Source of the DNA: Azorinus chamasolen
Taxonomy: Eukaryota; Mollusca; Bivalvia; Cardiida; Solecurtidae
Assembly (NCBI GenBank): GCA_963576725.1
Contig: OY755237.1
Coordinates: 55,465,805 to 55,529,804, forward strand
DNA: 64,000 bases
Reading direction: 5' to 3'
In this document: positions 35,195-47,011 of the stretch, piece by piece
Position numbering within the stretch: the first letter of the stretch is position 1
Layout of the letters: each line of letters starts with the position of its first letter
Program-made: the position numbers and the translations under genes
Notes under the pieces: model-generated
What the model was told of the DNA's origin: nothing
What the model saw: the letters and a program-made list of their open reading frames with translations, nothing else
Databases searched by the model: none

Positions 35195-36048
35195 GTAAGA
35201 AATAACTAGAAGTATCACTTAAGGTGGTGAATACCCCCACACAGTAGCCTTGATCACTAATCCAGGAGCTGATAATGCGACACCAAGTACTCATGTTACA
35301 GACCCTAACTAGATTTTGTAGACAGACTGACTGCCAATTTCAAGGCCAGTGTTCAAGGTCAAAGAACTTCTGATTTAAATATATGCCAAGTATCCAATGA
35401 ATCAAGTTGAAACTGAAGGAGTGCGCCGTACAACCCTGCAAACTGCCAAATAAAAAGCCAAAGGCCAAGGTTAAAGTCACAGAGTCCTGAAATGTGTATC
35501 TTTCCCATATCATTCTACTACTCCTGATTAACATTTATCCCAAGTATCATGTGAATCAGGTTGAAACTGAAGGAGGAGTTTTTGCAGACAGACCGCCAAT
35601 TTCAAAGCCAAAGGTCAAGGTCACATTGACCTGAAATTTGTGTCTTGCACATCTACTACTCCTGATTAACTTTTAAGCCAAATATCAAGTGAATCAGGAT
35701 GAGACTGAAGGAGGAGTTTGCCATACAATATTTTGCAGACAGACCAACCCAAAAACAGACCGATCGACAGACAGGCTGATTTAAGTATACCCTCCATAAC
35801 CCTTTCCCTCAAAGGCTATTTTTAGATACAACCAATTTGAATAAATCTACCGTAAAGGAGCATTAACTAGAGAAAAGGAACATTTTAGAATTTGCAGTTT
35901 GAAACCATTGCAATAAATAGAGCATTTGCTCCTATAGGAGCAAATGCTCTATTTATCACAATGGTTCCATAAAGTGACTTTTACAGAGGCGTAGAAAGGT
36001 GTATTTATGGAGGAAAGGGTTAAACAAAGTTTGTTTCTGGGGGTATAA
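35195..36048 (+). mobile_element. Helitron-like element, ATACCCCCA family, interrupted
   Basis: The left part carries GGTGGTGAATACCCCCACAC; the right end is TTTGTTTCTGGGGGTATAA. The words ATACCCCCA and TGGGGGTAT are complementary. Core units contain AAGGTCAAGGTCA, CTACTACTCCTGATTAAC and TCAGGTTGAAACTGAAGGAG. The GACAGACCGATCGACAGACA tract and the first arm of the terminal hairpin (AGTATACCCTCC) are separated from the second arm by the MITE 35797-36024. Confidence 0.75.
35797..36024. mobile_element. piggyBac-like MITE inside a Helitron-like 3' hairpin
   Basis: Ends TAACCCTTTCCCTCAAAGG and TTATGGAGGAAAGGGTTAA, with the 83 bp centre palindrome 35888-35970 containing GAGCATTTGCTCCTATAGGA. It splits the loop of the host element's terminal hairpin. 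Confidence 0.78.
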
Positions 36049-36059
36049 GGACATAATAA

Positions 36060-36475
36060 ATATTTACCAAGCTGACTTTTTATACTGGTTTATGTACAGA
36101 GGAACTTTTGCTAACGGTAGAAACTGAAAAGTCAAAACTATTATAATTTCATAAGCAAACATATAAATATTCATGATGTCATTACTTCTTACATGAATAT
36201 TTAACAAGGAAAGGGTTATAACTGCTTGAGGATCATTAATGCTAAAGTGTAAACAAACAAATTGTTGGAGGACAAAAAACAGAAAACAGATATTCAACCA
36301 TCCTTAACCTGTTACAGAGTAGTTCCGAAATAAGATAATGGAATTTGATAGATCTATTTCTTACTTTCAAAAATGGCTATAATGTTCCATCTTCCATATT
36401 TCTTTATAACTATTTTGTCAATGAATATTCAGTAGGTATTGAAATTTGGAATAAACATAGAACAGGGAAAGGTTT
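36060..36475. mobile_element. Partial TTAA-type MITE fragments
   Basis: One right end (AATATTTAACAAGGAAAGGG near 36192-36212) and a second MITE right part (TTAGTAGGT-like block, then ACAGGGAAAGGTTTAA near 36455-36476). A fragment AAACAAACAAATTGTTGGAG near 36253 resembles the pre-tail of CTCACC-family Helitron-like elements. Confidence 0.5.
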
Positions 36476-36512
36476 AAAGCTCATCTTGAGTACTTCATGC
36501 TCAGGTGAGCTA
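36476..36512 (+). mobile_element. 3' end of a CTCACC-family Helitron-like element
   Basis: AGCTCATCTTGAGTACTTCA then TGCTCAGGTGAGCTAA: the family's terminal hairpin. It ends 11 bp from the 5' splice site of exon D on the minus strand. Confidence 0.7.
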
Positions 36513-36523
36513 AACATATTTAC

Positions 36524-36581
36524 CTTTTGCTAAGTACAGCTCTGCTTTTAACTGTTCTTGAGGTTTGCTCAATGTCAGATG
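36524..36581 (-). CDS. Exon D: 58 bp candidate linker exon
   Basis: The minus strand shows acceptor TATTATCACAG|CATCTG and donor GCAAAAG|GTAAAT around 58 nt. Read in phase 1 to 2 it gives an open linker SDIEQTSRTVKSRAVLSK, with the flanking split codons making CCA (Pro) after the ubiquitin exon and AGC/AGT (Ser) before the SNARE exon. Both phases fit, which would occur by chance about one time in nine. It lies in a ~180 bp non-repetitive island (36513-36692) between a Helitron-like end and a TTAA MITE, as the other exons do. Phase 0 is also open (HLTLSKPQEQLKAELYLAK), so the reading frame is not settled. No domain is recognised. Confidence 0.42.
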
Positions 36582-36692
36582 CTGTGATAATATAAAACGG
36601 TTCCACAAATAAAAGCATCTAATGAAAACAAGAATGCATCTACAGCGCCATGAATGATAATTGCAATGACAAACCTGAGCAACATTAAACTT

Positions 36693-36870
36693 TTAACCAT
36701 TTACCTCATATAAACCCTTTTGTACACTTTTGAAAACAAGGTAGACCCAGATCAGACAACTCCTGTTGGAACCATCTAATCTGGGTGTGCTCTGTTCCCT
36801 TATGACATGATATAGATACGATTCTACAGTGTTTGTCAATGCAAAACATTCCCATGAAAATTTCCCCCTT
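36693..36870. mobile_element. piggyBac-like MITE, left end plus centre
   Basis: TTAACCATTTACCTCATATA at 36693, then foldback words GGTAGACCCAGATCAGACAA and ATCTGGGTGTGCTCTGTTC. The right TTAA end is eroded. Confidence 0.6.
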
Positions 36871-37242
36871 AAAGAATATCAGCTAATAAATATGATGGCC
36901 CTGGATTGCTCAACAAGGTTTTACTTGCCTTCATACCAATACCGTAAATAGATATTTTGACCAACTTTATGGATATTGGGCCAAATTAATGCTTTCTACC
37001 GCAATCTTTAATAATAGTGTACATGTTTTGATACCGAATAAGCCACAGCATTAAGCGGGGCGCCTATATTATATATGAGCTAAAGAAATGTCTAGCTAAT
37101 GGGAGTAGCAGTCATTTCTGTAAGTGGTTGAAGAAATGAAAGTTACTTGTTTGAGCAATATAAATTGTATGTACTTCTCGATATTATTTTTCTAAGATTT
37201 AATAATGACTGATCTGTCAATAATCAATTAAAATAATTTATA
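36871..37242. other. Single-copy intronic sequence
   Basis: No exon with both splice sites and an open frame could be built on either strand. Confidence 0.5.
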
Positions 37243-38527
37243 ATAAGAGGGCCAGAATGGCCCTGAAGCGCTCACCAATCAGAGGAGAAGATTTTCAAAG
37301 TTTTCACTATATGTTTCTATAGAAAACTAGCTGGCCCGGGACGGGCCAATTTTGACCCCAGGGAAATAATTTATAAAACTTTTGTAGAGGACCTGAACAT
37401 AATGCTATGTGCCAAATATGAAAGCCGAGAGCCTTCCAGTTTCAGAGAAGATTTTCAAAGATTTCACTATTTGTTTCTATTGAAAACTGCCCACCCCTGG
37501 GGCGGGGCCAATTATGACCCCGGGCAATACTTTATATAACTTTGTAGAGGACCTGAACATGATGCTATGTGCCAAATATGAAAGATTTTCAAAGTTTTCA
37601 CTATATGCTTGTATTGAAAAATGCCCACCACTGGGGCGGGCAAATTTTGACCCCAGGGCCATAATTTATATAACTTTTGTAGAGGACCTGAACATGATGC
37701 AATGTGCCAAATATGAAAGTTGAAAACCTTCCGGTTTCAGAGGAGAAGATTTTCAAAGTTTTCACTATATGTTTCTATTGAAAACTGCCCACCCCTTGGG
37801 CGGGGCCAATTTTGACCCAAGGACCATAATTTATATAACTTTTGTAGAGGACTTAAACATGATGCTCTGTGCCAAATATGAAAGCCAAGAGCCTGCCAGT
37901 TTCAGAGAAGAAGATTTCCAAAAAATTCACTATTTGTTTCTATTGAAAACTGCCCACCCCTGGGGCGGGGCCAATTTTGACCCCAGGGCCATAATTTGTA
38001 TAACTTTTGTAGAGGACCTGATCATGATGCTCTGTGCTAAATATGAAAACTGAGATTTAGAAAAGAAGATTTTCAAAGTTCTCGCTATTTGTTTCTTTTG
38101 AAAACTGCCCACCCCTGGGGTGGGGCCAATTTTGACCCCAGGGCCATAATTTGTACAACTTTTGTAGAGTGCTTGAACATGATGCTATGTGCCAAATATG
38201 AAAGCTGAGAACCTTCTGGTTTCAGAGAAGAAGATTTTCAAAGTTTTACTATATGTTTCTATTGAAAACAAGGCACCCCTGGGGCGGGGCCAATTTTGAC
38301 CCCAGGGGCATAATTTATATAACTTTTGTAGAGGACCTAAAGATGATGTTATTTGCCAAAGATAAAAGCTGAGAACCCCTGTAGATTCAGAGGAGAAGAT
38401 TTTTAAAGGATTAAATTGTTGACGACTGACGACGCACAATGCACGACGGATGATGCACGCCGATGGACGGCGGACATCAGGCAATCACAAAATCTCATCC
38501 TGAGCACTTTGTACTCTGGTGAGCTAA
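37243..38527 (+). mobile_element. Helitron-like element, CTCACC family (AATTTTGACCCC core)
   Basis: Begins AAGAGGGCCAGAATGGCCCT (hairpin GGGCCAGAATGGCCC), word GCGCTCACC. Ends CTCATCCTGAGCACTTTGTA then CTCTGGTGAGCTAA. About eight core units of 134-165 bp carry CTTTTGTAGAGGACCTGAAC and CCCCTGGGGCGGGGCCAATT. The pre-tail GACGACTGACGACGCACAAT replaces the GACGGACA tract. The same core is found at 54243-54719 and 60578-62011. Confidence 0.82.
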
Positions 38528-38930
38528 AAACGTGCTTATTATCTATCAAAACTACAATTTAATCTATTTCCGTCTTTGATTCATTTTTTAAATTCACAGT
38601 ATTGAAAAGCTTTGGACAAATTCATTATTTAGTTGTTTTAAGTATAATTAATTCATTGCTTGATAGGATGTCTGTAGTAATTCAACAGCAATATGCTGAA
38701 CTAAACCTTTGAATGATTACATGATTATATTACGATAATGCCAATCAGTGTATATTTTCATATAAAAATCTTTCATTTGTCTTCATTTATGTTTACGCTG
38801 TTTAAATAGCAGACAAGTATCTTTATTGAAAGGGTAAATTAGTGCAGCACATAAGTATCATAATCACTCATATTCTAAGCATTTTTGTTTCACATTAGAT
38901 TTAAACAAAACCAGTATAGTTGTTCTTTAT
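38528..38930. other. Single-copy AT-rich intronic sequence
   Basis: No repeat and no exon with splice sites. A very short plus-strand frame near 38669-38713 is not supported. Confidence 0.5.
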
Positions 38931-39253
38931 AATGGTGCCCAAGTAGTACTTGAGAAATTATGCTCTGGGCAAAAAAATACTTAAGAAAAGTAACAAAGGG
39001 AAATTAATCTCTCAAAAATGAATTCAGAGTTACAGTCCTTGTTGACTGCACATCCTCCCCTCACACTCTATCCATATATAAAGTTTCACAGTTGTATCTA
39101 CAATACTTGAGAAGTTATGCTCCAGACAAAAATTTGCTTCTGAAAAGTAACAAAGGGGAATAACTCCCTTAAAAATGAATTTAGAGTTACAACCTTTGTT
39201 AAATGCACATCCATCGATATATATAGTTTCACAGTTGTGCCAACAATATTTAA

Positions 39254-40584
39254 CAAGAGTACCGCAAACGGTACATAATACGCCCACTTGCAAACTTTCT
39301 CTGATTCAACATGCCTTATAAGTGTTGACATTTTCTAATCTGTGCTTCAGATCCTGATTTCCATATTAAAGTGATACTATTTTTTAAAAAAATGAAGTGA
39401 ATATCTTATTAAATAAAAAAGTTACAGCTAATCCTCATTTTTGCAGATTTTTGTAAAGTGCAACGGCCATAACTCTGTAAAGACAAACTGAATGAACCTC
39501 AAAATAAACTTCAAATTTTGATGCTTAAAACACTTGTGTTAAGTTTCATTTATATCATTTTAATAGTTTTCCCAGAAAACAACAGACAAACTAAAAAGTT
39601 GACCGACAAACAAAGCAACGAACATACAAAGTTCAAGGACCATAACTTCAGAATAAAATGACATATCAAAACCCCCGCAATATATGTGAAAATTCAAATT
39701 AAGGTTTAACCATATAAAAAAAATTGAAGTAAATATCATTTCAAATGAAAAAGTTATGACCATCCTCATATTTGCATAGATTTGCATTAAACAGCGGATC
39801 CCAGAAAACAGCGGACAAACTATATGCATATATTTGCATTATTTTTTAAGTAAAAGGGCCATAACTCCGAAACGACAAATCAAATAAACCTCAAAATCAA
39901 CTCAGCATCAGATCTTGATGCATTAAACATTTTTGTGAAATTTCATTAATATCTCTCAAATAGCTTTCCCAGAAAACAGCGGACAAACTATCTGCATGTA
40001 TTTGCATTATTTTTTAAAGACAAAGGCCATAACTCTGAAACGAAAAATCAAATGATCCTCAGAATCAATTCAGTTTCAGATCTTGATGCACTCAACATTT
40101 GTGTGAGGTTTCATAAATATCTGTCAAATAGTTTTCCCAGAAAACAGCGGACAAACTACTTGCATGTATTTGCATTATTTTTTAAATACAAGGGCCATAA
40201 CTCCGAAACGACAAATCAAATGAACCTCAGAATCAATTCAGCTTCAGATCTTGATGCATTAAACATTTGTGTGAAGTTTCATTAATATCTCTTAAATAGT
40301 TTTCCCAGAAAACAGCGGACAAACTATTTGCATATTTTTTAGGACAAGGGCCATAACTCTGAAATGAAAAATCAAATGAACCTCAGAATCAACTCAGCTT
40401 CAGATCTTGATGCATTAAACATTTGTGTGAAGTTTCATTAATATCTGTCAAATAGTTTTCCCAGAAAACAGCGGACAAACAAAATGTTGACGGACGAACG
40501 TACGAACGAACGAACGAACGAACGAACGGACGGACGGACAGGGCCACGACAATATACGACCACCTTTATTAGGTGGGCGTATAA
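39254..40584 (+). mobile_element. Helitron-like element P1, ATACGCCCAC family
   Basis: Begins CAAGAGTACCGCAAACGGTA (5' hairpin TACCG/CGGTA), word ATACGCCCACTTG; ends CGACCACCTTTATTAGGTGG then GCGTATAA. The core has ~165 bp units with GGGCCATAACTCCGAAACGA, CTTCAGATCTTGATGCATTA and TTTTCCCAGAAAACAGCGGA. A CGAACGAACGAACG/GACGGACGG tract lies at about 40495-40541. Confidence 0.85.
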
Positions 40585-40858
40585 AAAGTTATGCTCCGGA
40601 CAAAATATTGCTTCTGAAAAGTAACTAAGGTGAAAAACTCCCGCAATAATGAATTTAGAGTTACAACCCTTGTTGATTGCACATTCTCTTATCACCCTCT
40701 ATCCATATAATTACAAGAGTACCGCATACGGTACATAATACGCCCACTTGCAAACTTTCTCTGATTCAACATGCCTTATAAGTGTTGACATTTTCTAATC
40801 TGTGCTTCAGATCTTGATTTCCATATTAATGTGATACTATTTTTAAAACAAGAGCACC

Positions 40859-41974
40859 GCGAGACGGGGCAATATACGCCCGAAGGCTGTTCTATTTACA
40901 CAATGTGTGAACCTTCAGAAGTTGCGCATATGAGTCCATCAAAGGGCAATAACTTCAGAATGAAGGATGACATCGAGTTATCTGAGAGTTATCTGAAAGT
41001 TATCTCACTGATATGCACAACTACACATCAATATCTATCATTCCTGAAAGTTTGAAGAAATTATGTTGAAAAATAAAGGAGTTAGTTGCACAAGAAATTG
41101 CTACCCGAAACTATCAAAGAGCAATAACTCCAGAATGAAAAATGATATGAGAGTTATCTCACTGATATGCACAACTACACATCAATATCTATCATTCCTG
41201 AAAGTTTGAAGAAATTATGTTGAAAAATAAAGGAGGAGTTAGTTGCACAAGAAATTGCTACCCGAAACTATCAAAGGGCAATAACTCCAGAATGAAAAAT
41301 GATATGAGAGTTATCTCACTGACATGCACAACTACACATCAGTATCTATCATTCCTGAAAGTTTGAAGAAATTATGTTGAAAAATAAAGGAGGAGTTAGT
41401 TGCACAAGAAATTGCTACCCGAAACTATCAAAGGGCAATAACTCCAGAATGAAAAATGATATGAGAGTTATCTCACTGACATGCACAACTACACATCAGT
41501 ATCTATCATTCCTGAAAGTTTGAAGAAATTATGTTGAAAAATAAAGGAGGAGTTAGTTGCACAAGAAATTGCTACCCGAAACTATCAAAGGGCAATAACT
41601 CCAGAATGAAAAATGATATGAGAGTTATCTCACTGATATGCACAACTACACATCAGCATCTATCATTCCTGAAAGTTTGAAGAAATTATGTTGAAAAATA
41701 AAGGAGGAGTTAGTTGCACAAGAAATTGCTACCCGAAACTATCAAAGGGCAATAACTCCAGAATGAAAAATGATATGAGAGTTATCTCACTGATATGCAC
41801 AACTACACATCAGTATCTATCATTCCCGAAAGTTTGAAGAAATTATGTTGAAAAATAAAGGAGGAGTTAGTTGCACAAGAAATTGCTAACGGACGGACGG
41901 ACAGACGGATGGACGGACAGACGGACGGACTGACGACATGCGCCATACCATAATACGTCCCTTCGGGCATATAA
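40859..41974 (+). mobile_element. Helitron-like element Q, ATACGCCCGAAGG family
   Basis: Begins CAAGAGCACCGCGAGACGGG, word ATACGCCCGAAGG; ends ATACGTCCCTTCGGGCATAT then AA. Five or six core units of ~157 bp are nearly identical (words GAAATTGCTACCCGAAACTA and AGGAGGAGTTAGTTGCACAA), indicating recent amplification. A GACGGACGGACAGACGGATG tract lies at 41888-41930. Confidence 0.86.
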
Positions 41975-43495
41975 AAAATGAAGTGAATATCTTATTAAAT
42001 AAAAAAGTTACAGCTAATCTTCATTTTTGCAGATTTTTGTAAAGTGCAACGGCCATAACTCTGTAAAGACAAACTGAATGAACCTCAAAATAAACTCAGC
42101 TTCAAATTTTGTTGCTTAAAACATTTGTTACGTTTCATTTATATTATTTTAATAGTTTTCCCAGAAAACAACAGACAAACTAAAAGTTGACCGACAAACA
42201 AAGCAACAAACACACAAAGTTCAAGGACCATAACTTTAGAATAAAAAAAATTGAAGTAAATATCATTTCAAATGAAAAAGTTATGGCCATCCTCATATTT
42301 GCATAGATTTGCATTATTTTTTTAAGTGCAAGGGCCATAACTCCGAAACAACAAATCAAATGATCCTCAGAATCGACTTAGCTTCAGGTCTTGATGCATT
42401 AAACATGTGTATGAAGTTTCATTAATATCTGTCAAACTGTTTTGCTAGAAAACAGCAGACAAACTATATGCATATATTTGCATTATTTTTTAAGTAAAAG
42501 GGTCATAACTCCGAAACGACAAATCAAATAAACCTAAATATCGACTCAACATCAGATCTTGATGCATTAAACATTTTTGTGAAGTTTCATTAATATCTCT
42601 CAAATAGTTTTCCCAGAAAACAGCGGACAAACTATTTGCATGTATTAGTATTATTTTTTAATGACAAGGGCCATAACTCTGAAACGAAAAATCAAATGAT
42701 CCTCAGAATCAATTCAGTTTCAGATCTTGATGCATTAAACATTTGTGTGAAGTTTCATTAATATCTCTCAAATAGTTTTCCCAGAAAACAGCGGACAAAC
42801 TATTTGCATGTATTAGTATTATTTTTTAATGACAAGGGCCATAACTCTGAAACGAAAAATCAAATGATCCTCAGAATCAATTCAGTTTCAGATCTTGATG
42901 CATTAAACATTTGTGTGAAGTTTCATTAATATCTCTCAAATAGTTTTCCCAGAAAACGGCACACAAACTATTTGCATTATTTTTAAATACAAGGGCCATA
43001 ACTCCGAAACGACAAATCAAATGAACCTTAGAATTGACTCAGCTTCAGATCTTGATGCATTAAACATTTGTGTGAAGTTTCATTAATATCTCTCAAATAG
43101 TTTTTCCAGAAAACAGCGGACAAGCTATTTGCATATTTTTTAAGGACAAGGGCCATAACTCTGAAATGAAAAATCAAATGAACCTCAGAATCAACTCAGC
43201 TTCAGATCTCGATGCATTAAACATTTGTGTGAAGTTTCATTAATATCTCTCAAATAGTTTTCCCAGAAAACAGCAGACAAACTATTTGCATGTATTTGCA
43301 CTATTTTTTAAGTAAAAGGGCCATAACTCTGAAACGACAAATCAAATGAACCTCAGAATCGACTCAGCTTCAGATCTTGATGCATTAAACATTTGTGTGA
43401 AGTTTCATTAATATCTCTTAAATAATTTTCCCAGAAAACAGCGGACAAACTATTTGCATATTTTTTTAGGACAAGGGCCATAACTCTGAAATGAA

Positions 43496-46334
43496 CAAGA
43501 GATGTCACAGTCACGTGACAAATGCCCCCAAAATTATACCCTGTGACCTTGACCTTTGACCCATGGACCAGGGAGTTGACACATCGTCTTTGTGTGGTGA
43601 ACATTTGTGCCAGGTTCCTTTGAAATCCATTCACAGATAAACAAGTAATTGTACCCTGTGATCTTGACCTTTGACATATGGACCAGCGAGTTGAAAGCGA
43701 CACATCATCTTTTGTGTGGTGAACATTTGTGCCAAATTATATTGAAATCCATTGATACATAAAGAAGTTACAGACCGGACACGAAATTTGTGACAAAGTA
43801 ATTGTACCCTGTGACCTTGACCTTTGACCTATGGACCTGGGAGTTGAAAGCGACACATCGTCTTAGTGTGTTTAACATTTGTGCAAAATTATATTGAAAT
43901 CCATTGATAGATAAAGAAGTTACAGGCAAAACACAAAATTTGTTACAAAGTAATTGTACCCTGTGACCTTGACCTTTGACCCATTGACCTGGGAGTTGAA
44001 CGCGACACATTGTCTTTGTGTGGTGAACATTTGTGGCAAGTTATATTGAAATCCATTGATAGATGAAGAAGTTACAGACCGGACACGAAATTTGTGACAA
44101 AGTAATTGTACCCTGTGACCTTGACCTTTGACCCATGGACCAGGGAGTTGAACGCGACACATCGTCTTTGTGTGGTGAACATTTGTGCCAAGTTATATTG
44201 AAATCCATTGATAGATGAAGAAGTTACAGACCGGACACGAAATTTGTGACAAAGTAAATGTACCCTGTGACCTTGACCTTTGACCCATGGACCTGGGAGT
44301 TGACCCCGACACATCGTCTTTGTGTGGTGAAGATTTGTGGCAAGTTATATTGAAATCCATTGATAGATGAAGAAGTTACAGACCGGACACGAACTTTGTG
44401 ACAAAGTAATTGTACCCTGTGACCTTGACCTTTGACCCATGGACCTGGAAGTTGAACGCGACACATCGTCTCTGTCTGGTGAACATTTGTGGCAAGTTAT
44501 ATTGAAATCCATTGATAGATGAAGAAGTTACAGGCCGGACACGAAATTTGTAACAAAGTAATTGTACCCTGTGACCTTGACCTTTGACCCATGGACCTGG
44601 GAGTTGAACGCGACACATCGTCTTTGTGTGGTGAACATTTGTGCCAAGTTATATTGAAATCCATTGACAGATGAAGAAGTTACAGACCGGACACGAAATT
44701 TGTGACAAAGTAATTGTACCCTGTGACCTTGACCTTTGACCCATTGACCTGGGAGTTGAACGCGACACATCGTCTCTGTCTGGTGAACATTTGTGGTAAG
44801 TTATATTGAAATCCATTGATAGATGAAGAAGTTACAGACCGGACACGAATTCCGGACGGAAGGACAGACGGACGGACGGACAGACGGACAGACGGACAGA
44901 CGGACGGACGGACAGACGGACGGACGGACAGACGGACAGACGGACAGACGGAAGGACGGACAATGCGATTACTATATGCCCGCCTTTTTACCCTGTGATC
45001 TTGACCTTTGACATATGGACCAGCGAGTTGAAAGCGACACATCATCTTTTGTGTGGTGAACATTTGTGCCAAATTATATTGAAATCCATTGATACATAAA
45101 GAAGTTACAGACCGGACACGAAATTTGTGACAAAGTAATTGTACCCTGTGACCTTGACCTTTGACCTATGGACCTGGGAGTTGAAAGCGACACATCGTCT
45201 TAGTGTGTTTAACATTTGTGCAAAATTATATTGAAATCCATTGATAGATAAAGAAGTTACAGGCAAAACACAAAATTTGTTACAAAGTAATTGTACCCTG
45301 TGACCTTGACCTTTGACCCATTGACCTGGGAGTTGAACGCGACACATTGTCTTTGTGTGGTGAACATTTGTGGCAAGTTATATTGAAATCCATTGATAGA
45401 TGAAGAAGTTACAGACCGGACACGAAATTTGTGACAAAGTAATTGTACCCTGTGACCTTGACCTTTGACCCATGGACCAGGGAGTTGAACGCGACACATC
45501 GTCTTTGTGTGGTGAACATTTGTGCCAAGTTATATTGAAATCCATTGATAGATGAAGAAGTTACAGACCGGACACGAAATTTGTGACAAAGTAAATGTAC
45601 CCTGTGACCTTGACCTTTGACCCATGGACCTGGGAGTTGACCCCGACACATCGTCTTTGTGTGGTGAAGATTTGTGGCAAGTTATATTGAAATCCATTGA
45701 TAGATGAAGAAGTTACAGACCGGACACGAACTTTGTGACAAAGTAATTGTACCCTGTGACCTTGACCTTTGACCCATGGACCTGGAAGTTGAACGCGACA
45801 CATCGTCTCTGTCTGGTGAACATTTGTGGCAAGTTATATTGAAATCCATTGATAGATGAAGAAGTTACAGGCCGGACACGAAATTTGTAACAAAGTAATT
45901 GTACCCTGTGACCTTGACCTTTGACCCATGGACCTGGGAGTTGAACGCGACACATCGTCTTTGTGTGGTGAACATTTGTGCCAAGTTATATTGAAATCCA
46001 TTGACAGATGAAGAAGTTACAGACCGGACACGAAATTTGTGACAAAGTAATTGTACCCTGTGACCTTGACCTTTGACCCATTGACCTGGGAGTTGAACGC
46101 GACACATCGTCTCTGTCTGGTGAACATTTGTGGTAAGTTATATTGAAATCCATTGATAGATGAAGAAGTTACAGACCGGACACGAATTCCGGACGGAAGG
46201 ACAGACGGACGGACGGACAGACGGACAGACGGACAGACGGACGGACGGACAGACGGACGGACGGACAGACGGACAGACGGACAGACGGAAGGACGGACAA
46301 TGCGATTACTATATGCCCGCCTTTGGGGGCATAA
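43496..46334 (+). mobile_element. Helitron-like element R, ATGCCCCC family, with internal duplication
   Basis: Begins CAAGAGATGTCACAGTCACG (hairpin TGTCAC/GTGACA), word AAATGCCCCC; ends ATGCCCGCCTTTGGGGGCAT then AA. The core has 152 bp units carrying GTGACCTTGACCTTTGACCC, ATATTGAAATCCATTGATAG and GAAGTTACAGACCGGACACG. The 80-residue minus-strand frames repeating every 152 bp are a by-product of this regular unit. Two GACGGACA tracts (44862-44963, 46199-46300) result from a 1,337 bp tandem duplication. Confidence 0.87.
43652..46325 (+). repeat. 1,337 bp tandem duplication within element R
   Basis: Copy 1 is 43652-44987 and copy 2 is 44989-46324. Every stretch I compared, including the GACGGACA tract, is identical. 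The junction GCCCGCCTTT|T|TACCCTG joins the 3' hairpin arm of the element to an internal core unit. Either very recent duplication or an assembly artefact. Confidence 0.9.
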
Positions 46335-47011
46335 AAATCAAATGAACCTCAGAATCAACTCAGCTTCAGATCTTGATGCATTAAACATTTGTGTGAAGTT
46401 TCATTAATATCTGTCAAATAGTTTTCCCAGAAAACGGTGGACAAACAAAATGTTGACGGACGAACGAATGAACGAACGAACGGACGGACGGACAGGGCCA
46501 CGACAATATACGACCACCTTTATTAGGTGGGCGTATAATAGAGTTTCACAGTTGTGCCTGCAATACTTGAGAAATTATGCTCCGGACAAAAAATTGCTTC
46601 TGAAAAGTAACTAAGGGGAATAACTCACTCAAAAATGAATTTTAGAGTTACAACCCTTGTTGACTGCACATCCTCTCATCACCTTCATAATGTGTACCAT
46701 GTTTGAAGACAATATCATAAACAAGTTTCAAGAAAATGGCATGTCCCAAAAATACGTCCCAATTAACAGACAAAATATGAAGTTAAAAAGGGGCATACTT
46801 CTGTCAAATTTTGTGCAAGACTTATGAAACATGGATAAGACTGTCCCCACATAACACTTATACTATGTATAAAGTTTGAAGGTGGTATCAAAAATGGTTT
46901 GCAAGAAAAAAGCAAATGTCCCGGAAAACCGAGTGACGGATGACAGACGGACGGACAAGGTGATTCTTATATAGCTCCCACCACAGGTAGTGGGGTATAA
47001 TAATAACTTAC

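Larger units (their letters stand above)
40714..46537 (+). mobile_element. Helitron-like element P2, ATACGCCCAC family, carrying Q and R
   Basis: Begins CAAGAGTACCGCATACGGTA and ends with the same hairpin as P1 (GGTGGGCGTATAA). The core units match P1. It is interrupted by element Q (40859-41974) near its 5' end and by element R (43496-46334) in the last core units; removing them restores continuous P-family sequence. Long frames over the core are repeat-derived. Confidence 0.85.
38931..46999 (+). mobile_element. Outer Helitron-like element O containing two nested insertions
   Basis: Core units with TTATGCTCCAGACAAAAA, TTGCTTCTGAAAAGTAAC and AAAAATGAATTTAGAGTTAC occur at 38950-39253, 40585-40713 and 46538-46980, separated by elements P1 and P2. 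The 3' end is GCTCCCACCACAGGTAGTGG then GGTATAA, ending about 10 bp from the 5' splice site of exon C. The 5' end is not well defined. Confidence 0.72.

Noticed and set aside
36524..36581. Alternative phase 0 reading of exon D (HLTLSKPQEQLKAELYLAK)
   Set aside because: Open and protein-like, but it would not match the phases of the neighbouring ubiquitin and SNARE exons. Not fully excluded.
43353..46107. Series of 80-residue minus-strand frames spaced by 152 bp
   Set aside because: Produced by the regular 152 bp core unit of element R. The spacing equals the repeat period and there is no codon-level constraint visible.
43540..46325. CRISPR-like regular repeat array
   Set aside because: Repeat and spacer are not distinguishable: whole 152 bp units are similar, far longer than CRISPR repeats, and the DNA is eukaryotic with introns.
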